Below are positions 51,468 to 60,823 of a stretch of 64,000 bases of DNA, in pieces. Within the stretch, counting starts at the first letter, position 1. Every line of letters starts with the position of its first letter. Source of the stretch: Syntrophothermus lipocalidus DSM 12680. GTDB lineage: Bacteria > Bacillota > Syntrophomonadia > Syntrophomonadales > Syntrophothermaceae. Position numbers and translations under genes: made by a program. The notes beneath the pieces were generated by a model that saw only the letters and a program-made list of their open reading frames with translations, had not been told where the DNA came from and did not search any database. The DNA lies in assembly GCF_000092405.1 (NCBI RefSeq), contig NC_014220.1, forward strand, positions 1,178,001 to 1,242,000. The letters run 5' to 3'.

Positions 51468-52748
51468 CTAACCTCGCCTTTCCAGATACCTGGAAAGCAG
51501 GCGGGAATCGGCAGCTCTTTCCCTTGCCCGCTCCTCTGTGATCACACCCATTCTCACCAGTTCGGCCAAGGCACGATCCAGAGGTATCATCCCTTCCTGA
51601 GCTCCCGTTTCAATGATTGAAGGCACTTGATGGGTCTTACCTTCTCTGATCAGTGCTCTCGCCGCGTGGGTGACTACCAACACCTCGGCTGCACACACCA
51701 GTCCCTGCCCGTCCAGGCGCGGGAGTAACTGTTGAGATATAACTCCCTGCAGCACTGAAGCCAGCTGGGCTCTAACCTGGGATTGCTGGTGCGGAGGAAA
51801 AGCATCGATTATACGCTCCACCGTCTCCGCCGCCGTATTGGTATGCAGGGTGGACAGAACCAGGTGCCCGGTTTCGGCTGCGGTAATAGCGGTAGCTATC
51901 GTTTCCAGGTCCCGCATCTCACCTACCATTATAACGTCGGGGTCTTCGCGCAGGGCAGCCCTCAATCCTTCGGCAAAACTCTCCACGTCTTCTCCTACCT
52001 CACGCTGGTTCACAATACTCTTTTTATGCCGGTGCAAGTACTCGATCGGGTCTTCGAGGGTTATTATGTGCTTCTTAAAGTTTACGTTGATGTGATTGAC
52101 CATAGCCGCCAGAGTAGTCGATTTGCCCGAGCCGGTAGGCCCGGTTACCAATACCAACCCCCGCGGCAGTTCGGCCAGCCGCCGCACCACCAGACCCACT
52201 GAAGGCGTGCAGGGGAAGAGTTCTTCGGCCGTAGGTATTCTGCTGGCCAAAACCCGGCAGGCCACAGCGAAACTTCCTCGCTGCCGGTATACGTTTACCC
52301 GAAACCGCGAAAGCCCAGGGAGCGACACCGCGATATCGGCGTTGCCTTTCTTCTTCATCTCCTCGGAGCGGCGGGAATCCGCTACCAAACAGGTGGCAAT
52401 TTCTTCGGTTTGCACCGGATTCAGGGCATGGCCAGCCTCGGGCCACATATGTAAAAATTGTCCAACTTCCCTGCGGCCTTCGTCCGGGCCTCTGGCCGCC
52501 AGGTCTCCGAGGTCCCAAAGGACTCCGTTCAGCCTCACTACCGGAGGCTTACCCACGGTGAGGTGAATATCGGCGGCCCCCAGCCGTACCGCGCATACAA
52601 GAAGGTCGTGAAAAAACGATTCTCTTTTGTATCCTCTTCCTGCTGGACCCCCTGTGACATCGTGCTCCGCTTCTTGACGCTCATCCGGCAAAACACCAAC
52701 CCCCTGTTTATCAACCCCTATAAAGAGGCGTCTCTCTAACCAGCGCAA
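51468..52748 (-). CDS. pilT: Type IV pilus retraction ATPase PilT
   Basis: 426 aa, longer than the usual 350 or so because of a possible N-terminal extension and a short insertion (LAARGPDEGRREVGQF) in the PAS-like domain. Walker A is TGPTGSGKSTTLAAM, the Asp box EDPIEYLHR, Walker B DPDVIMVGEMRDLET with the Glu kept, the His box TGHLVLSTLHTNTA, and ALIREGKTHQVPSII is the PilT signature. The true start may be internal, since the family-like region begins near residue 43. Confidence 0.93.
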   Translation of the reverse strand: MRWLERRLFIGVDKQGVGVLPDERQEAEHDVTGGPAGRGYKRESFFHDLLVCAVRLGAADIHLTVGKPPVVRLNGVLWDLGDLAARGPDEGRREVGQFLHMWPEAGHALNPVQTEEIATCLVADSRRSEEMKKKGNADIAVSLPGLSRFRVNVYRQRGSFAVACRVLASRIPTAEELFPCTPSVGLVVRRLAELPRGLVLVTGPTGSGKSTTLAAMVNHINVNFKKHIITLEDPIEYLHRHKKSIVNQREVGEDVESFAEGLRAALREDPDVIMVGEMRDLETIATAITAAETGHLVLSTLHTNTAAETVERIIDAFPPHQQSQVRAQLASVLQGVISQQLLPRLDGQGLVCAAEVLVVTHAARALIREGKTHQVPSIIETGAQEGMIPLDRALAELVRMGVITEERARERAADSRLLSRYLERRG

Positions 52749-52831
52749 CTACAGGTTCGACGTCTATCAGAATACATACGACCAAAGGATCGAACCTATT
52801 TACAGTCATTGCCAGTTTGAGCGGCGTAATG

Positions 52832-53653
52832 CTACAGCTTGGCCGCAATCTCCTCCAGCTGCTCCGAAAGGGAGGCTACCTCCTCTACTGAAGCGGTGAT
52901 CTCTTCTGCTGCCGCCGCCTGCTCCTCGGTACCCCTCACCATCTGGTTTACGTAATCTCCTAGGTGTTCTGTGACCTCGTGTATGCTCTTGGTCATGGCT
53001 TGAGCCGTGTCTACCAGGCTTCTTGACTCCTCCGCCAGTTTACGGACTTCGTCTGCTACAACCGCAAAACCCCGACCCTGTTCCCCAGCGCGGGCTGCTT
53101 CAATAGCCGCATTGAGACCAAGCATTTTAGACTCCGCCGCGATCTGCCTGATAGCTCCCGCTATCTCTTCAATCTTCCTGACCGCTTCTACCGCCGATTG
53201 AATCTCTTCCTCCAGCCGCTTGGCGCTCAGGTTGATCTCGTTAGCCGAAGCTGCCGTTTCCTCAATAGCTGCTGCAATCTGGTGCATGTTTTCCCGAAAA
53301 GCCTGGGCCATTTCTCTTGTTTTCACCGCGATATCTCGCGGAAAAGCTATCCCGTAAACCCCGATGGCGTTGCCATGGTCATCCAAAACAGGTACGCCAA
53401 CGCTCTTTAAAGCCACACCATATACGGACGCGTCTACCTCGATGACTACGGGCTGTTTGGTAAGCATCGCCCGTTCAATAGCGCCCCCTTTTTGAACCGG
53501 CTTTCCCACTTTAGCGAAGGGCACCTCAAAGTTCTTTTCCTCTACGACGGTAAATTTCTCGGTATCAGAAGCATATGCCACTGCCCTGTCCCAGAAGTGA
53601 AGAATCCTGCGCCCAATCTCCGCATAGTTCCTCCAAAAATCGATCGCTTCCAC
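52832..53653 (-). CDS. Soluble methyl-accepting chemotaxis-type protein
   Basis: 273 aa with no membrane segment. The N-terminal 110 residues look PAS/cache-like ([20 protein letters not shown]). The C-terminal half is the MCP signalling domain, with tip sequence [20 protein letters not shown] and [11 protein letters not shown]. It is short for an MCP and lacks a HAMP domain. Its position upstream of pilT suggests a role in twitching or pilus control, which is inferred. Confidence 0.85.
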   Translation of the reverse strand: MEAIDFWRNYAEIGRRILHFWDRAVAYASDTEKFTVVEEKNFEVPFAKVGKPVQKGGAIERAMLTKQPVVIEVDASVYGVALKSVGVPVLDDHGNAIGVYGIAFPRDIAVKTREMAQAFRENMHQIAAAIEETAASANEINLSAKRLEEEIQSAVEAVRKIEEIAGAIRQIAAESKMLGLNAAIEAARAGEQGRGFAVVADEVRKLAEESRSLVDTAQAMTKSIHEVTEHLGDYVNQMVRGTEEQAAAAEEITASVEEVASLSEQLEEIAAKL

Positions 53654-53866
53654 TTACCGTCCCCCCTTGCTGCTTTACTAGCATATAGACCCCTCCGCGC
53701 CATGCTACCCCGGCTCTTATGCCCGTTCTTCAGGGCCATAAACAATATTTTGACACTATTTGTCTGCAGCGCTGCACGTAACACGCAATATACTTCTGTA
53801 CAGCAACGACAAATTCCTTCCCTCGCCTGATTCATTCACCAAAAAAGATGTCGAACTCTTCGCTCG

Positions 53867-54292
53867 TCAAAAACGGTCCCCCTTTGCAAAAGGATCCAAC
53901 GTGAAGCCACCATGCTCACAGGCTTCAAGTATTTCAGGATCCCGGGTAACGATTTCTCCTCTCGTCTCGTTAGCCAGGGCAAGAACAAATGCGTCAGCGT
54001 AGGAGATGCTGTACCTGCCTTTTAGTCTGGCCGCCTCCCAGACACGCGCATTTGTAGCGGGCATAACCTTCCACGGAAAAACGTGCCTGGTAACATCCGA
54101 CATGAACAGGGCGGCATCCTGTTCGCGACCGACTTTTATCAAACGATAGACGACCTCACCAATGTTAATCGCCGAGATCCGGATATCCAGGGAACCCTTC
54201 TCGGCTTTTTCCATGAGGTCTTCTATATAAGAGGCGCCCGGTTCCTCCTGCATCCAGCACAACACAGCATAAGCGTCAAATACCTTGATCAT
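53867..54292 (-). CDS. VapC-type PIN-domain toxin
   Basis: 141 aa. The acidic residues are Asp in VFDAYAVLCW (about 6), Glu in INIGEVVYRL (about 47), Asp in SISYADAFVLALA (about 100) and Asp in IVTRDPEI (about 118), a complete PIN active site. It overlaps the AbrB-type antitoxin gene by 17 bp. Confidence 0.92.
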   Translation of the reverse strand: MIKVFDAYAVLCWMQEEPGASYIEDLMEKAEKGSLDIRISAINIGEVVYRLIKVGREQDAALFMSDVTRHVFPWKVMPATNARVWEAARLKGRYSISYADAFVLALANETRGEIVTRDPEILEACEHGGFTLDPFAKGDRF

Positions 54293-54527
54293 CCCCGACC
54301 ACCTCGAGCCTGTGTTCTTCTAGGTGTCCCTGAAGTGCCTGATCTCCTTTCAAGGCCCCCTTCCAGCGGTGCCAGTCGGTTTCGGTTAGCGGCTCAACGG
54401 GTTCAAGAATTATCCTGCCCCCGATTAAATCTACTTTCAACTGTTCGCCGGGCTTAAGCCCAAGATGTTCCCTTATTTTCTTAGGAAGAACTAGCTGTCC
54501 TTTTGAAGACAATCGGACTATCGACAT
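54276..54527 (-). CDS. AbrB/MazE-type antitoxin
   Basis: About 83 aa. VRLSSKGQLVLPKKIREHLG and LKPGEQLKVDLIGGRIILEP form the SpoVT-AbrB swapped-hairpin DNA-binding domain. The C-terminal 35 residues bind the toxin. ATG 54527 has AGGGGG 9 nt upstream; the frame to 54581 has no signal. Confidence 0.92.
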   Translation of the reverse strand: MSIVRLSSKGQLVLPKKIREHLGLKPGEQLKVDLIGGRIILEPVEPLTETDWHRWKGALKGDQALQGHLEEHRLEVVGDDQGI

Positions 54528-54695
54528 GACCAATACCCCCTTTCTTACTTTCATTGTAAGACAGCTTTTCCCGAGGCACAACCTTTTCTACCTAAGGGAT
54601 GGCAACAGACACATATCAGCTTTTCGGCTCCCACTTGCGGTCCTCCCCAACTTCTAGCACTCCCATTTTTCCAGACGCGCTTGGGTTTCTTTTCA

Positions 54696-54727
54696 TAAAA
54701 AAAAGGCAGACCCTCTGAGGTCTGCCT
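54696..54727 (-). terminator. Intrinsic terminator of the CoA-transferase operon
   Basis: On the minus strand AGGCAGACC (54727-54719) pairs with GGTCTGCCT (54712-54704), followed by TTTTTTTT. It lies 60 bp past the last gene at 54788. Confidence 0.92.
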
Positions 54728-54787
54728 GGGAAAGTAAACGTACATGGGGAGGAATGAGCTCTCAAGCTATGGTATAGTAGGGGCTGG

Positions 54788-55540
54788 TTATTTAAACTCG
54801 TAGTAGAGTATCCCGTTGGGGTCAACCTTCTTCAATGCCTTGAGTTCTTCCTCAGTGGGAGGAGGCACTACTGGTACGTCTGTTTCTTCGATTTCCCAAC
54901 CCGTATTCGCTTTTACTTCTTCGACTGTAGTGTACGGGAATATGCAGTCTAACTTGAGAAACTTCTCTCCGGCCGGCTTTCGGAATATGCACAGTGGCGT
55001 TATTACCGTGAACGGCTTATCTACAGCCGGAGCAGTGGTAGCAAACTGTACGTGGGGCACAAAAGTTCTGGTATCATGCTGCGGCTTCCAAATGATCGTA
55101 CGCTTAGTAACAGGGGTCAAAGTAGCGCTCCCTGCTCCACCTGGCCCTCTCAGCTTGGGATGGTCATAGTCTTTTCCGCCTAAAACCGACATCGCAATAC
55201 GCCCGGACTTGTCCATCTGCAAACAGGACAGAAACGCGATATCGCCTTTCCCTGAAGCATAGAGGTCGAATATCTCATCCAGTCCGAAAGTAGCCACCGA
55301 ACCCTCGTAAGTGTTAGCCGTAAGAGTCGAAGCCACGTATGGCGGGTTTTGCCAGTTGTGGTCAACCCCGTCACTTAAAGTGACATAAGTGAAGTCTTTG
55401 CCTAGAGCTTTTGCAGCCTTCATCGCTACCATGGGAGTCGGCGAAGCCAGGCCATGGAATACAATATCCCCGTCTTGAATCTCACGAATGATGGCTACCG
55501 CCATCATTTCCGCTTTGCCGTAGTCCTTGCCATATTCCAT
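54788..55540 (-). CDS. Family I CoA-transferase beta subunit, atypical active site
   Basis: 250 aa, glutaconate CoA-transferase B-like. HGLASPTPMVAMKAAKALG, CLQMDKSGRIAMSVLGG and LRGPGGAGSATLTPVTKRT match the family. At the position of the catalytic Glu (FTEGG in the paralogue at 57863-58657) it reads TLSDG, with Ser56/Asp57 instead. So it may be inactive as a transferase, use another residue, or serve a different reaction. It is the last gene of the operon; its alpha partner contains an in-frame UGA. Confidence 0.85.
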   Translation of the reverse strand: MEYGKDYGKAEMMAVAIIREIQDGDIVFHGLASPTPMVAMKAAKALGKDFTYVTLSDGVDHNWQNPPYVASTLTANTYEGSVATFGLDEIFDLYASGKGDIAFLSCLQMDKSGRIAMSVLGGKDYDHPKLRGPGGAGSATLTPVTKRTIIWKPQHDTRTFVPHVQFATTAPAVDKPFTVITPLCIFRKPAGEKFLKLDCIFPYTTVEEVKANTGWEIEETDVPVVPPPTEEELKALKKVDPNGILYYEFK

Positions 55541-55542
55541 GT

Positions 55543-56364
55543 CTAAAGCCTCCCTTCCAGCATTTTCGCCGCAAACTGGGGAACCTCTTCCGCCTTGACC
55601 GCTTTCTGGTAGGCTTTATGCGTGTCCCAGTCCACCGTGACGTACTCGGGGTAGCATATCCCGTGTTTCGCCCCACCCGGCAGCTCTACTACCGCCTCCA
55701 CCAAAAAGTGAGGGATGGCCGTCAGTTTCGGCTCTTCCTGCATCCGGTAAGTGCCGACAATCCGTTCCGTTGTCAGTATTACCTTCTTAGCTGCCCGCGC
55801 CATCAATGGGTCCTGATAACTAGGTCCTAGTATCCTGGCATTTCCGTAAATGTCCGCTTCCTGCACGTGAATTATTGCGTAATCGGGCACTAAGGCCTTT
55901 ACACATACTACTTCTTCGTCGCCGAATGGGCTCTTCATTACCTGGTAGAACTCAGGCCGAAGACCTACCAAATCACTTCCCCACATACCGCCGACCGGCA
56001 TAAATGGGATTCCGTATGCTCCCGCACGGAGAGCGTGGATTATGGCAGTTCAGGAACCTTCGATGGCTTTAGCCTTCGGTTCCTCCCCTTCCATAGCCTT
56101 CCGCATCCCCGGAGCCAGACCAGCTTCATTTTCGAGCCCAAAGAATCCGAAATAAGCTGTATCTGCCTGGCCCGTTGCGAACAAAACATCTGCTGCGATT
56201 CCCAGCGCCGCACCGCACACCTTGAGATCCTTCACCGGCCTCTGAGTCAGGGCCAGGGAAAACAGTAGTGGATTGCGGTGCATGCCGTTTCCCCCGATGG
56301 CAAGCAGCATGCCATCTTTGACCAGGTCTACGGCTTGTGACAGAGACACTACTTTCTCTTTCAT
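55543..56364 (-). pseudogene. Family I CoA-transferase alpha subunit with in-frame UGA (pseudogene or selenoprotein)
   Basis: Two open pieces in the same frame, codons 1-104 and 106-273, are separated only by TGA at 56052-56050. The first reads SLSQAVDLVKDGMLLAIGGN to KAIEGS; after the TGA comes TAIIHALRAGAYGIPFMPVG. Together they are a full-length GctA-like subunit. Right after the TGA a hairpin (GCUC-u-CC, loop GUGC, GGGAGC) begins, with its loop 23 nt downstream, as in bacterial SECIS elements. Selenocysteine, nonsense mutation and sequencing error are all possible. ATG 56364 follows AAAGGAGG. Confidence 0.8.
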
Positions 56365-56422
56365 GAATTGACCTCCTTTACTACGATATTGCCAGTCTTA
56401 TACCGCCACTCGGTCAGTCCAG

Positions 56423-57742
56423 CTAGCTCAGAGCGCTCTTTTCTTTCTGAGTTGCATAGACCACCAAGCCAACGATCAGTGCTACGAAGCAGAAGAGGAA
56501 AGCCGACTTAAAGGCAGTAGCAGGGATAAGTTGAGCAGCCGTGGTCGGGTACTTCGCGATGATCGCAGCCATAACTTGCTGGAACACAGCTCCACCGACG
56601 AATACGAACACGTTCAGATAACCGGTGGCCGTCCCCTGAATTTGCAGGTCAACGTTTTCTTTCAGGTTAGCGTACATTACTACAAAGAATCCGCCGAAGA
56701 AACCGTATACGAAGAACAGCACCTTCAGGAACGCAGGAGACATGGTATTAGTCATCCATATCAGGGGTATCCAGGTCAAGAGGTAGATCAGGGTTCCGCC
56801 AAAAACCACTTTCTTCCTGCTCTTCAGTATCCGGTCAGAAATGATCCCTGACAGCGGGCAGCCAAAAATCATGCCTAGAGGAATAAGGCTCAACACCTTA
56901 CCTGCGGCTGCTTTGTCCATTCCGTACACGTTCATCAGGTAGGGACCAGCCCACAGTCCCTGGAATCCCATGATGGTTCCGTAGAGGATAAAGAACAGTA
57001 CCGATATGGTCCAGAAGTTGTAGTTCCGCGAAATTATGGCCAGGGCTTGCCCGATGCCTAACGACGGCCCTGCTGTTCCAGCTACTACGGTCCCTTCAAT
57101 CTCAGGTATGCTGGCTCCGCCAACTTCGTGGGGCTTGTTCCTAATGAACAAATAAGCCAAAAGCGCAATAACCATCGAAATTACGCCCACTGAGATCATC
57201 GAGCTTCTCCACCCGATGGCGGCCATCAGAGCTACCAGAGGAGCAGCCGAAGCTAGAGACCCAATGTTACCCACAGCTAGCAGCAGTCCCGAATAGGTTG
57301 CAAACTCGTTCTTCTTGAACCAGTCAGCCAGTATCCGCATAGCCGGCACATAGACGAAACCTACCCCAAACCCGACCAGGAATCTTCCAACAAGTGCCGT
57401 GCTAAACGTACCCGCCATTCCGAAGATTATAGCTCCGATGCCGGCAATGAACACGAACAGAGCCATGGTCTTGCGGGCTCCCCACCTGTCCGCCAAAATC
57501 CCGGCCGGCAACTGTCCCAAAGCGTAAGCGTAGAAGTACATCGATCCGAACAATCCCAGGGCAGTTGGAGCGATGTTAAAAGCTTTAGTCAGTTCCGGAG
57601 CCATGACGGCTGCCGAAGTGCGGTGGAAATACACGAAGAAATAAGCCAGAGCCACTACCAGGTATATGATGTACCGGTAAGACAGGGTTTTTTGAATCAT
57701 CGCCTTGGTTACGCCTTTTGCTTCCGATACGATTTCCGCCAT
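56423..57742 (-). CDS. MFS carrier between two CoA-transferase pairs
   Basis: 439 aa, twelve membrane helices. YFHRTSAAVMAPEL in the first loop and LPAGILADRWGARKTMALF, the MFS loop 2-3 motif, are clear. It resembles anion or organic acid:proton carriers of the glycerol-phosphate/hexuronate type. Flanked by CoA-transferase genes, it probably imports or exports the acid they handle; the substrate is unknown. Confidence 0.85.
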   Translation of the reverse strand: MAEIVSEAKGVTKAMIQKTLSYRYIIYLVVALAYFFVYFHRTSAAVMAPELTKAFNIAPTALGLFGSMYFYAYALGQLPAGILADRWGARKTMALFVFIAGIGAIIFGMAGTFSTALVGRFLVGFGVGFVYVPAMRILADWFKKNEFATYSGLLLAVGNIGSLASAAPLVALMAAIGWRSSMISVGVISMVIALLAYLFIRNKPHEVGGASIPEIEGTVVAGTAGPSLGIGQALAIISRNYNFWTISVLFFILYGTIMGFQGLWAGPYLMNVYGMDKAAAGKVLSLIPLGMIFGCPLSGIISDRILKSRKKVVFGGTLIYLLTWIPLIWMTNTMSPAFLKVLFFVYGFFGGFFVVMYANLKENVDLQIQGTATGYLNVFVFVGGAVFQQVMAAIIAKYPTTAAQLIPATAFKSAFLFCFVALIVGLVVYATQKEKSALS

Positions 57743-57769
57743 ACAGACTCTCCTCTCTTAAATAATTTG

Positions 57770-57840
57770 CAGGACCCCGGGCTGTAGGCCGGGAAGAGGG
57801 GGGGATTCCCCCGACCCGCCCGGGGCTTATTCCTGCTTTT
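57770..57840 (-). promoter_or_regulatory. Intercistronic GC-rich hairpin ahead of the MFS gene
   Basis: On the minus strand GCCCCGGGC pairs with GCCCGGGGTCC, enclosing GGGGGAATCCCCC. There is no T-run. It may stabilise or process the mRNA between the CoA-transferase beta gene and the carrier gene rather than terminate. Confidence 0.5.
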
Positions 57841-57862
57841 GCCTTGAGGTTAACAGAGTCCC

Positions 57863-58657
57863 TTACTTCTTACGGAGCGAGCCGGTTACGTCTACTGCCC
57901 GGAGATTTGCTAGTTCTTGTTCTGTGGGTTCCGGAATAACTTTTACGTCGGGTGATACCTTTAATTCCCATCCGGTATTTGCTTTGATTTCGTCGATGGT
58001 TGCATAGGGGAAGTAGGCATCTAGATAAAACTCTTTAGTAACAGGATCCGGGCGCAAAATGCCTAACGTCGTAATTATGGCAGAGGGCCCTCCGCCTGGG
58101 AAACCGTACTTCTCACGGTCGTTACCGCCGTTGATATAACCGGGAGAGGAGATGTAGTCTACCTTATCTACGAAACGTTTCTTTTCGTGGGTTACCATGA
58201 TGATATAACGCTTGCATCCAACCGCGATTTCGTTCGCTCCCCCGCTGCCGTTCAGACGTACCCGCGGTAAGGTGTACCTCCCGACTTTCCACGGCACCTG
58301 GTCTGGATCCCAGATTCCGGTCGTATTAACATTGCCGTACTTATCGATTTGAGCTGCCCCGATTATCCCCACATCGCAACGACCGGAAGCAACCAGGCAA
58401 CCAAGAGCGTCAATGGCATTGGTAAAGCTGGTCGCGTTCGCGGAAATACGGTTGCACTCAATGCCCCAAGGGAGTCCTCCTACCGGAGTTGAGCCGAAAA
58501 CTCCGCCCTCGGTAAAAGCCATCAGATTAGGAGCGTGGTTTTTAATGGCAAAATACCCGGCAAGCATACTCAAGCCCACACCGAATATGGCCAGTTCACC
58601 ATCGCGCAGTTCCCTTCCGGTTACTATTGCCATGAATTCCTGTCTACTGTAATCCAT
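57863..58657 (-). CDS. Family I CoA-transferase beta subunit, intact active site
   Basis: 264 aa, GctB-like. The catalytic Glu is in AFTEGGVFGS (Glu50), which forms the glutamyl-CoA thioester in this family. GRCDVGIIGAAQIDKYGNVN and RLNGSGGANEIAVGCKRYII are the other blocks. It follows the alpha gene at 58689 and precedes the carrier gene. The acid substrate is not identified. Confidence 0.9.
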   Translation of the reverse strand: MDYSRQEFMAIVTGRELRDGELAIFGVGLSMLAGYFAIKNHAPNLMAFTEGGVFGSTPVGGLPWGIECNRISANATSFTNAIDALGCLVASGRCDVGIIGAAQIDKYGNVNTTGIWDPDQVPWKVGRYTLPRVRLNGSGGANEIAVGCKRYIIMVTHEKKRFVDKVDYISSPGYINGGNDREKYGFPGGGPSAIITTLGILRPDPVTKEFYLDAYFPYATIDEIKANTGWELKVSPDVKVIPEPTEQELANLRAVDVTGSLRKK

Positions 58658-58688
58658 CTCGTAACCTCCCTTCTTAAGTCCTTACACC

Positions 58689-59690
58689 TTATTGCCCGCT
58701 CTCGGCCTGAGCTGCCTTTTCCAGCTCAGCGATTTCTTCGTCGCTCTTGATCCATTTCCGGTACGGATCCATCAAAAAGGCGGTAGGAGTGTCGGTGAGT
58801 TTTTCGATCTTTTCTTTACCGATGACCTCTAAATATTCTTCCCTGGTGTTGTAGCTGTAGACGTACTTCTGCAGGTATTCCTCGGTGCCCTCAGGGGTTG
58901 CCAAGGCCTTGTTCATGTAGAACATGTGCTCTTCGTCGCTGTCATACACCCCGGTGGAGCAGGCCGGCCATACTCCCAGCGGCCAGTAGACTACGGCATT
59001 GACCACTTCGCCCGGGATTCTGACCAGGTTCGGAAACTGTCTCATGCAGTCTGTGTCCACTATGAAGTCGGCCTGCAACACAACTTGCTTAGCAGCTCTC
59101 GACAATTCGTAACGGCTCCATTCCGTCCCCAGCATAATGGCGTTTCCGTAGATATCGGCCATGGTAACGTGGATCACTGCTACGTCGGGCTTTATAACTG
59201 GGAACGCCCAACACTTTTTGCCGGTAAAGGGGTCAACGATCTCAGGAGTCTTATTCTGGGCCGGATACTCGTCCGGCTTGTCTGCCCAACACCACTGCTG
59301 GTCGCAGCCGATGTTTACGGTAGCCGGTATGAAGGGCCAGTTTAAGGCTCCGCCCAGAAGCCTTAGCGGGATAGCTCCGTTGGAGTAGTCTTCAAGAATA
59401 GTTTGTCCGGTTTCCACCGCTCTTCTCAAACCGTTGGCAAACCCATAGACCTCCAAACCGCTGAATCCTACTTCGATCCTGCGAACGGCCCCCACTGCGG
59501 CCAAGAGGTTGGACTGCTGGGTATTACAGTTGGATATCAGGTTAAGGTCCTTTCTTCCTTGCTTTACCATTTCCCGCCCAAAGGCGATGGAATCAGATCC
59601 TACTGGCAGGGCGCCGCCGTGGGCGTAGGTCATTCCGTCCCACGTGTATTTCTTGACAGCCTCTTGCATCGATATCAGCTTGTTACGCAA
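58689..59690 (-). CDS. Family I CoA-transferase alpha subunit
   Basis: 333 aa, GctA-like. It has MQEAVKKYTWDGMTYAHGGA, LEDYSNGAIPLRLLGGALNW and HVTMADIYGNAIMLGTEWS. Partner of the beta subunit encoded 31 bp downstream. TTG 59690 follows GGAGGG. It is longer at the C-terminus than the second alpha subunit at 55543-56364. Confidence 0.9.
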   Translation of the reverse strand: MRNKLISMQEAVKKYTWDGMTYAHGGALPVGSDSIAFGREMVKQGRKDLNLISNCNTQQSNLLAAVGAVRRIEVGFSGLEVYGFANGLRRAVETGQTILEDYSNGAIPLRLLGGALNWPFIPATVNIGCDQQWCWADKPDEYPAQNKTPEIVDPFTGKKCWAFPVIKPDVAVIHVTMADIYGNAIMLGTEWSRYELSRAAKQVVLQADFIVDTDCMRQFPNLVRIPGEVVNAVVYWPLGVWPACSTGVYDSDEEHMFYMNKALATPEGTEEYLQKYVYSYNTREEYLEVIGKEKIEKLTDTPTAFLMDPYRKWIKSDEEIAELEKAAQAESGQ

Positions 59691-59790
59691 CGGGTTTCCC
59701 TCCTTCTCGTTTTTTTACTGTTTGCTCAATCAATGCGGGGGAATTAGAATGAGTCTGGGAGCTTATTTTAAATTATTGTTTTCTTGTGGG

Positions 59791-59815
59791 GCCGGGCTAA
59801 ACCCGGCTTTTTTTT
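59791..59815 (+). terminator. Plus-strand intrinsic terminator with no gene in front
   Basis: GCCGGG-CTAAA-CCCGGC followed by TTTTTTTT on the plus strand. All neighbouring genes are on the minus strand, so the hairpin either ends an unseen plus-strand transcript or is a leader hairpin of the CoA-transferase operon. Confidence 0.6.
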
Positions 59816-59964
59816 ACCTCCTTTCCCGTGTGGAGTGCGTCCGGGCTTTTCAACGTGCTTGTCTCTCACCTCCCTGGCGCAATATTTCACATGCTTTCGC
59901 ATTTTCTATGCTTCAGATCCCCGAGCCCGAAACCCTCGAAGACCGGACCCAGAGGACATGAATT

Positions 59965-60819
59965 CTAATATAACCCCTTCGCTCTCAATAAAGGAAGCGG
60001 TGATGTTAACAACTTGTTCAGGCCCAACTCCTTAACCGAGTGTCCGAACGCAAGACCCATTAACTGGGTAAAGTAGATTATCGGTAACCCATACCTGACT
60101 CCGCGCTCGGCCTCTACCAGTGACTGCCTGGTATCCAAATTAGTCTGGCATAACGGGCACCCGACCACTATTGCTTCGGCTCCCGCCTGCTTCGCAGCCT
60201 CCAATATTTCCCCAGACAGCTGAACCACTATCTCGGTCTGGCACGCAGCCATGCCCGCGCCGCAACACTCAGCTTTGTGGGACCAATTGACAGTTTCCGC
60301 TCCGAGAACTTTCAACAAATCATCCAATACCCTGGGCTGCTCCGGGTCGTCGAACCTGGTAAGCCCCCGCGGCCTGGTCAAGAGACAGCCATAGTAAGCC
60401 GCCAAACGAAGCCCTGACAGTGGCCGTTTCACCTCCTGGGCTATGGTTTCGAGGCCGACCTTCTCAACCAGAAACTGCAATACATGTGATGCCTCCACCT
60501 GTGAGCCTTGCGGGCTTTGCTTATTGGCCCCAATGCTTTCTTTCAGCGTGGACTCAGCCGTTTTTAGCCGGCTGTAACACCCGGCACACGGCGTCGTAAC
60601 AGTAGTAAGCCCCATCTTTTCCACCAATCTCAGATTGCGAAAATTCAATTCCAAGGCCAGGGAATGATTCAAACTATGAGCCGCGCTGGCCCCGCAACAG
60701 TTCCAATCCTCTACCTCGTGAAGGACGAGGCCCAGGTGACGACAGACCACCGCTGTGGACAGTTGGTATTCACGGGACATCCCGTGGCCAGAACACCCGG
60801 GATAATATGCAACCTCCAT
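59965..60819 (-). CDS. HdrB-like heterodisulfide reductase subunit (CCG domains)
   Basis: 284 aa. Two cysteine-rich CCG domains are present: YYPGCSGHG with WNCCGASAAHS and TPCAGCYSR, then YYGCLLTRP with KAECCGAGMAACQ and VGCPLCQTNLD. In HdrB these bind unusual iron-sulfur clusters where disulfide reduction occurs. It is the fifth gene of the Hdr block and is next to hdrC-like 60824-61381; it is related to, but distinct from, the HdrB at 62450-63391. Confidence 0.9.
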   Translation of the reverse strand: MEVAYYPGCSGHGMSREYQLSTAVVCRHLGLVLHEVEDWNCCGASAAHSLNHSLALELNFRNLRLVEKMGLTTVTTPCAGCYSRLKTAESTLKESIGANKQSPQGSQVEASHVLQFLVEKVGLETIAQEVKRPLSGLRLAAYYGCLLTRPRGLTRFDDPEQPRVLDDLLKVLGAETVNWSHKAECCGAGMAACQTEIVVQLSGEILEAAKQAGAEAIVVGCPLCQTNLDTRQSLVEAERGVRYGLPIIYFTQLMGLAFGHSVKELGLNKLLTSPLPLLRAKGLY

Positions 60820-60823
60820 CTTC

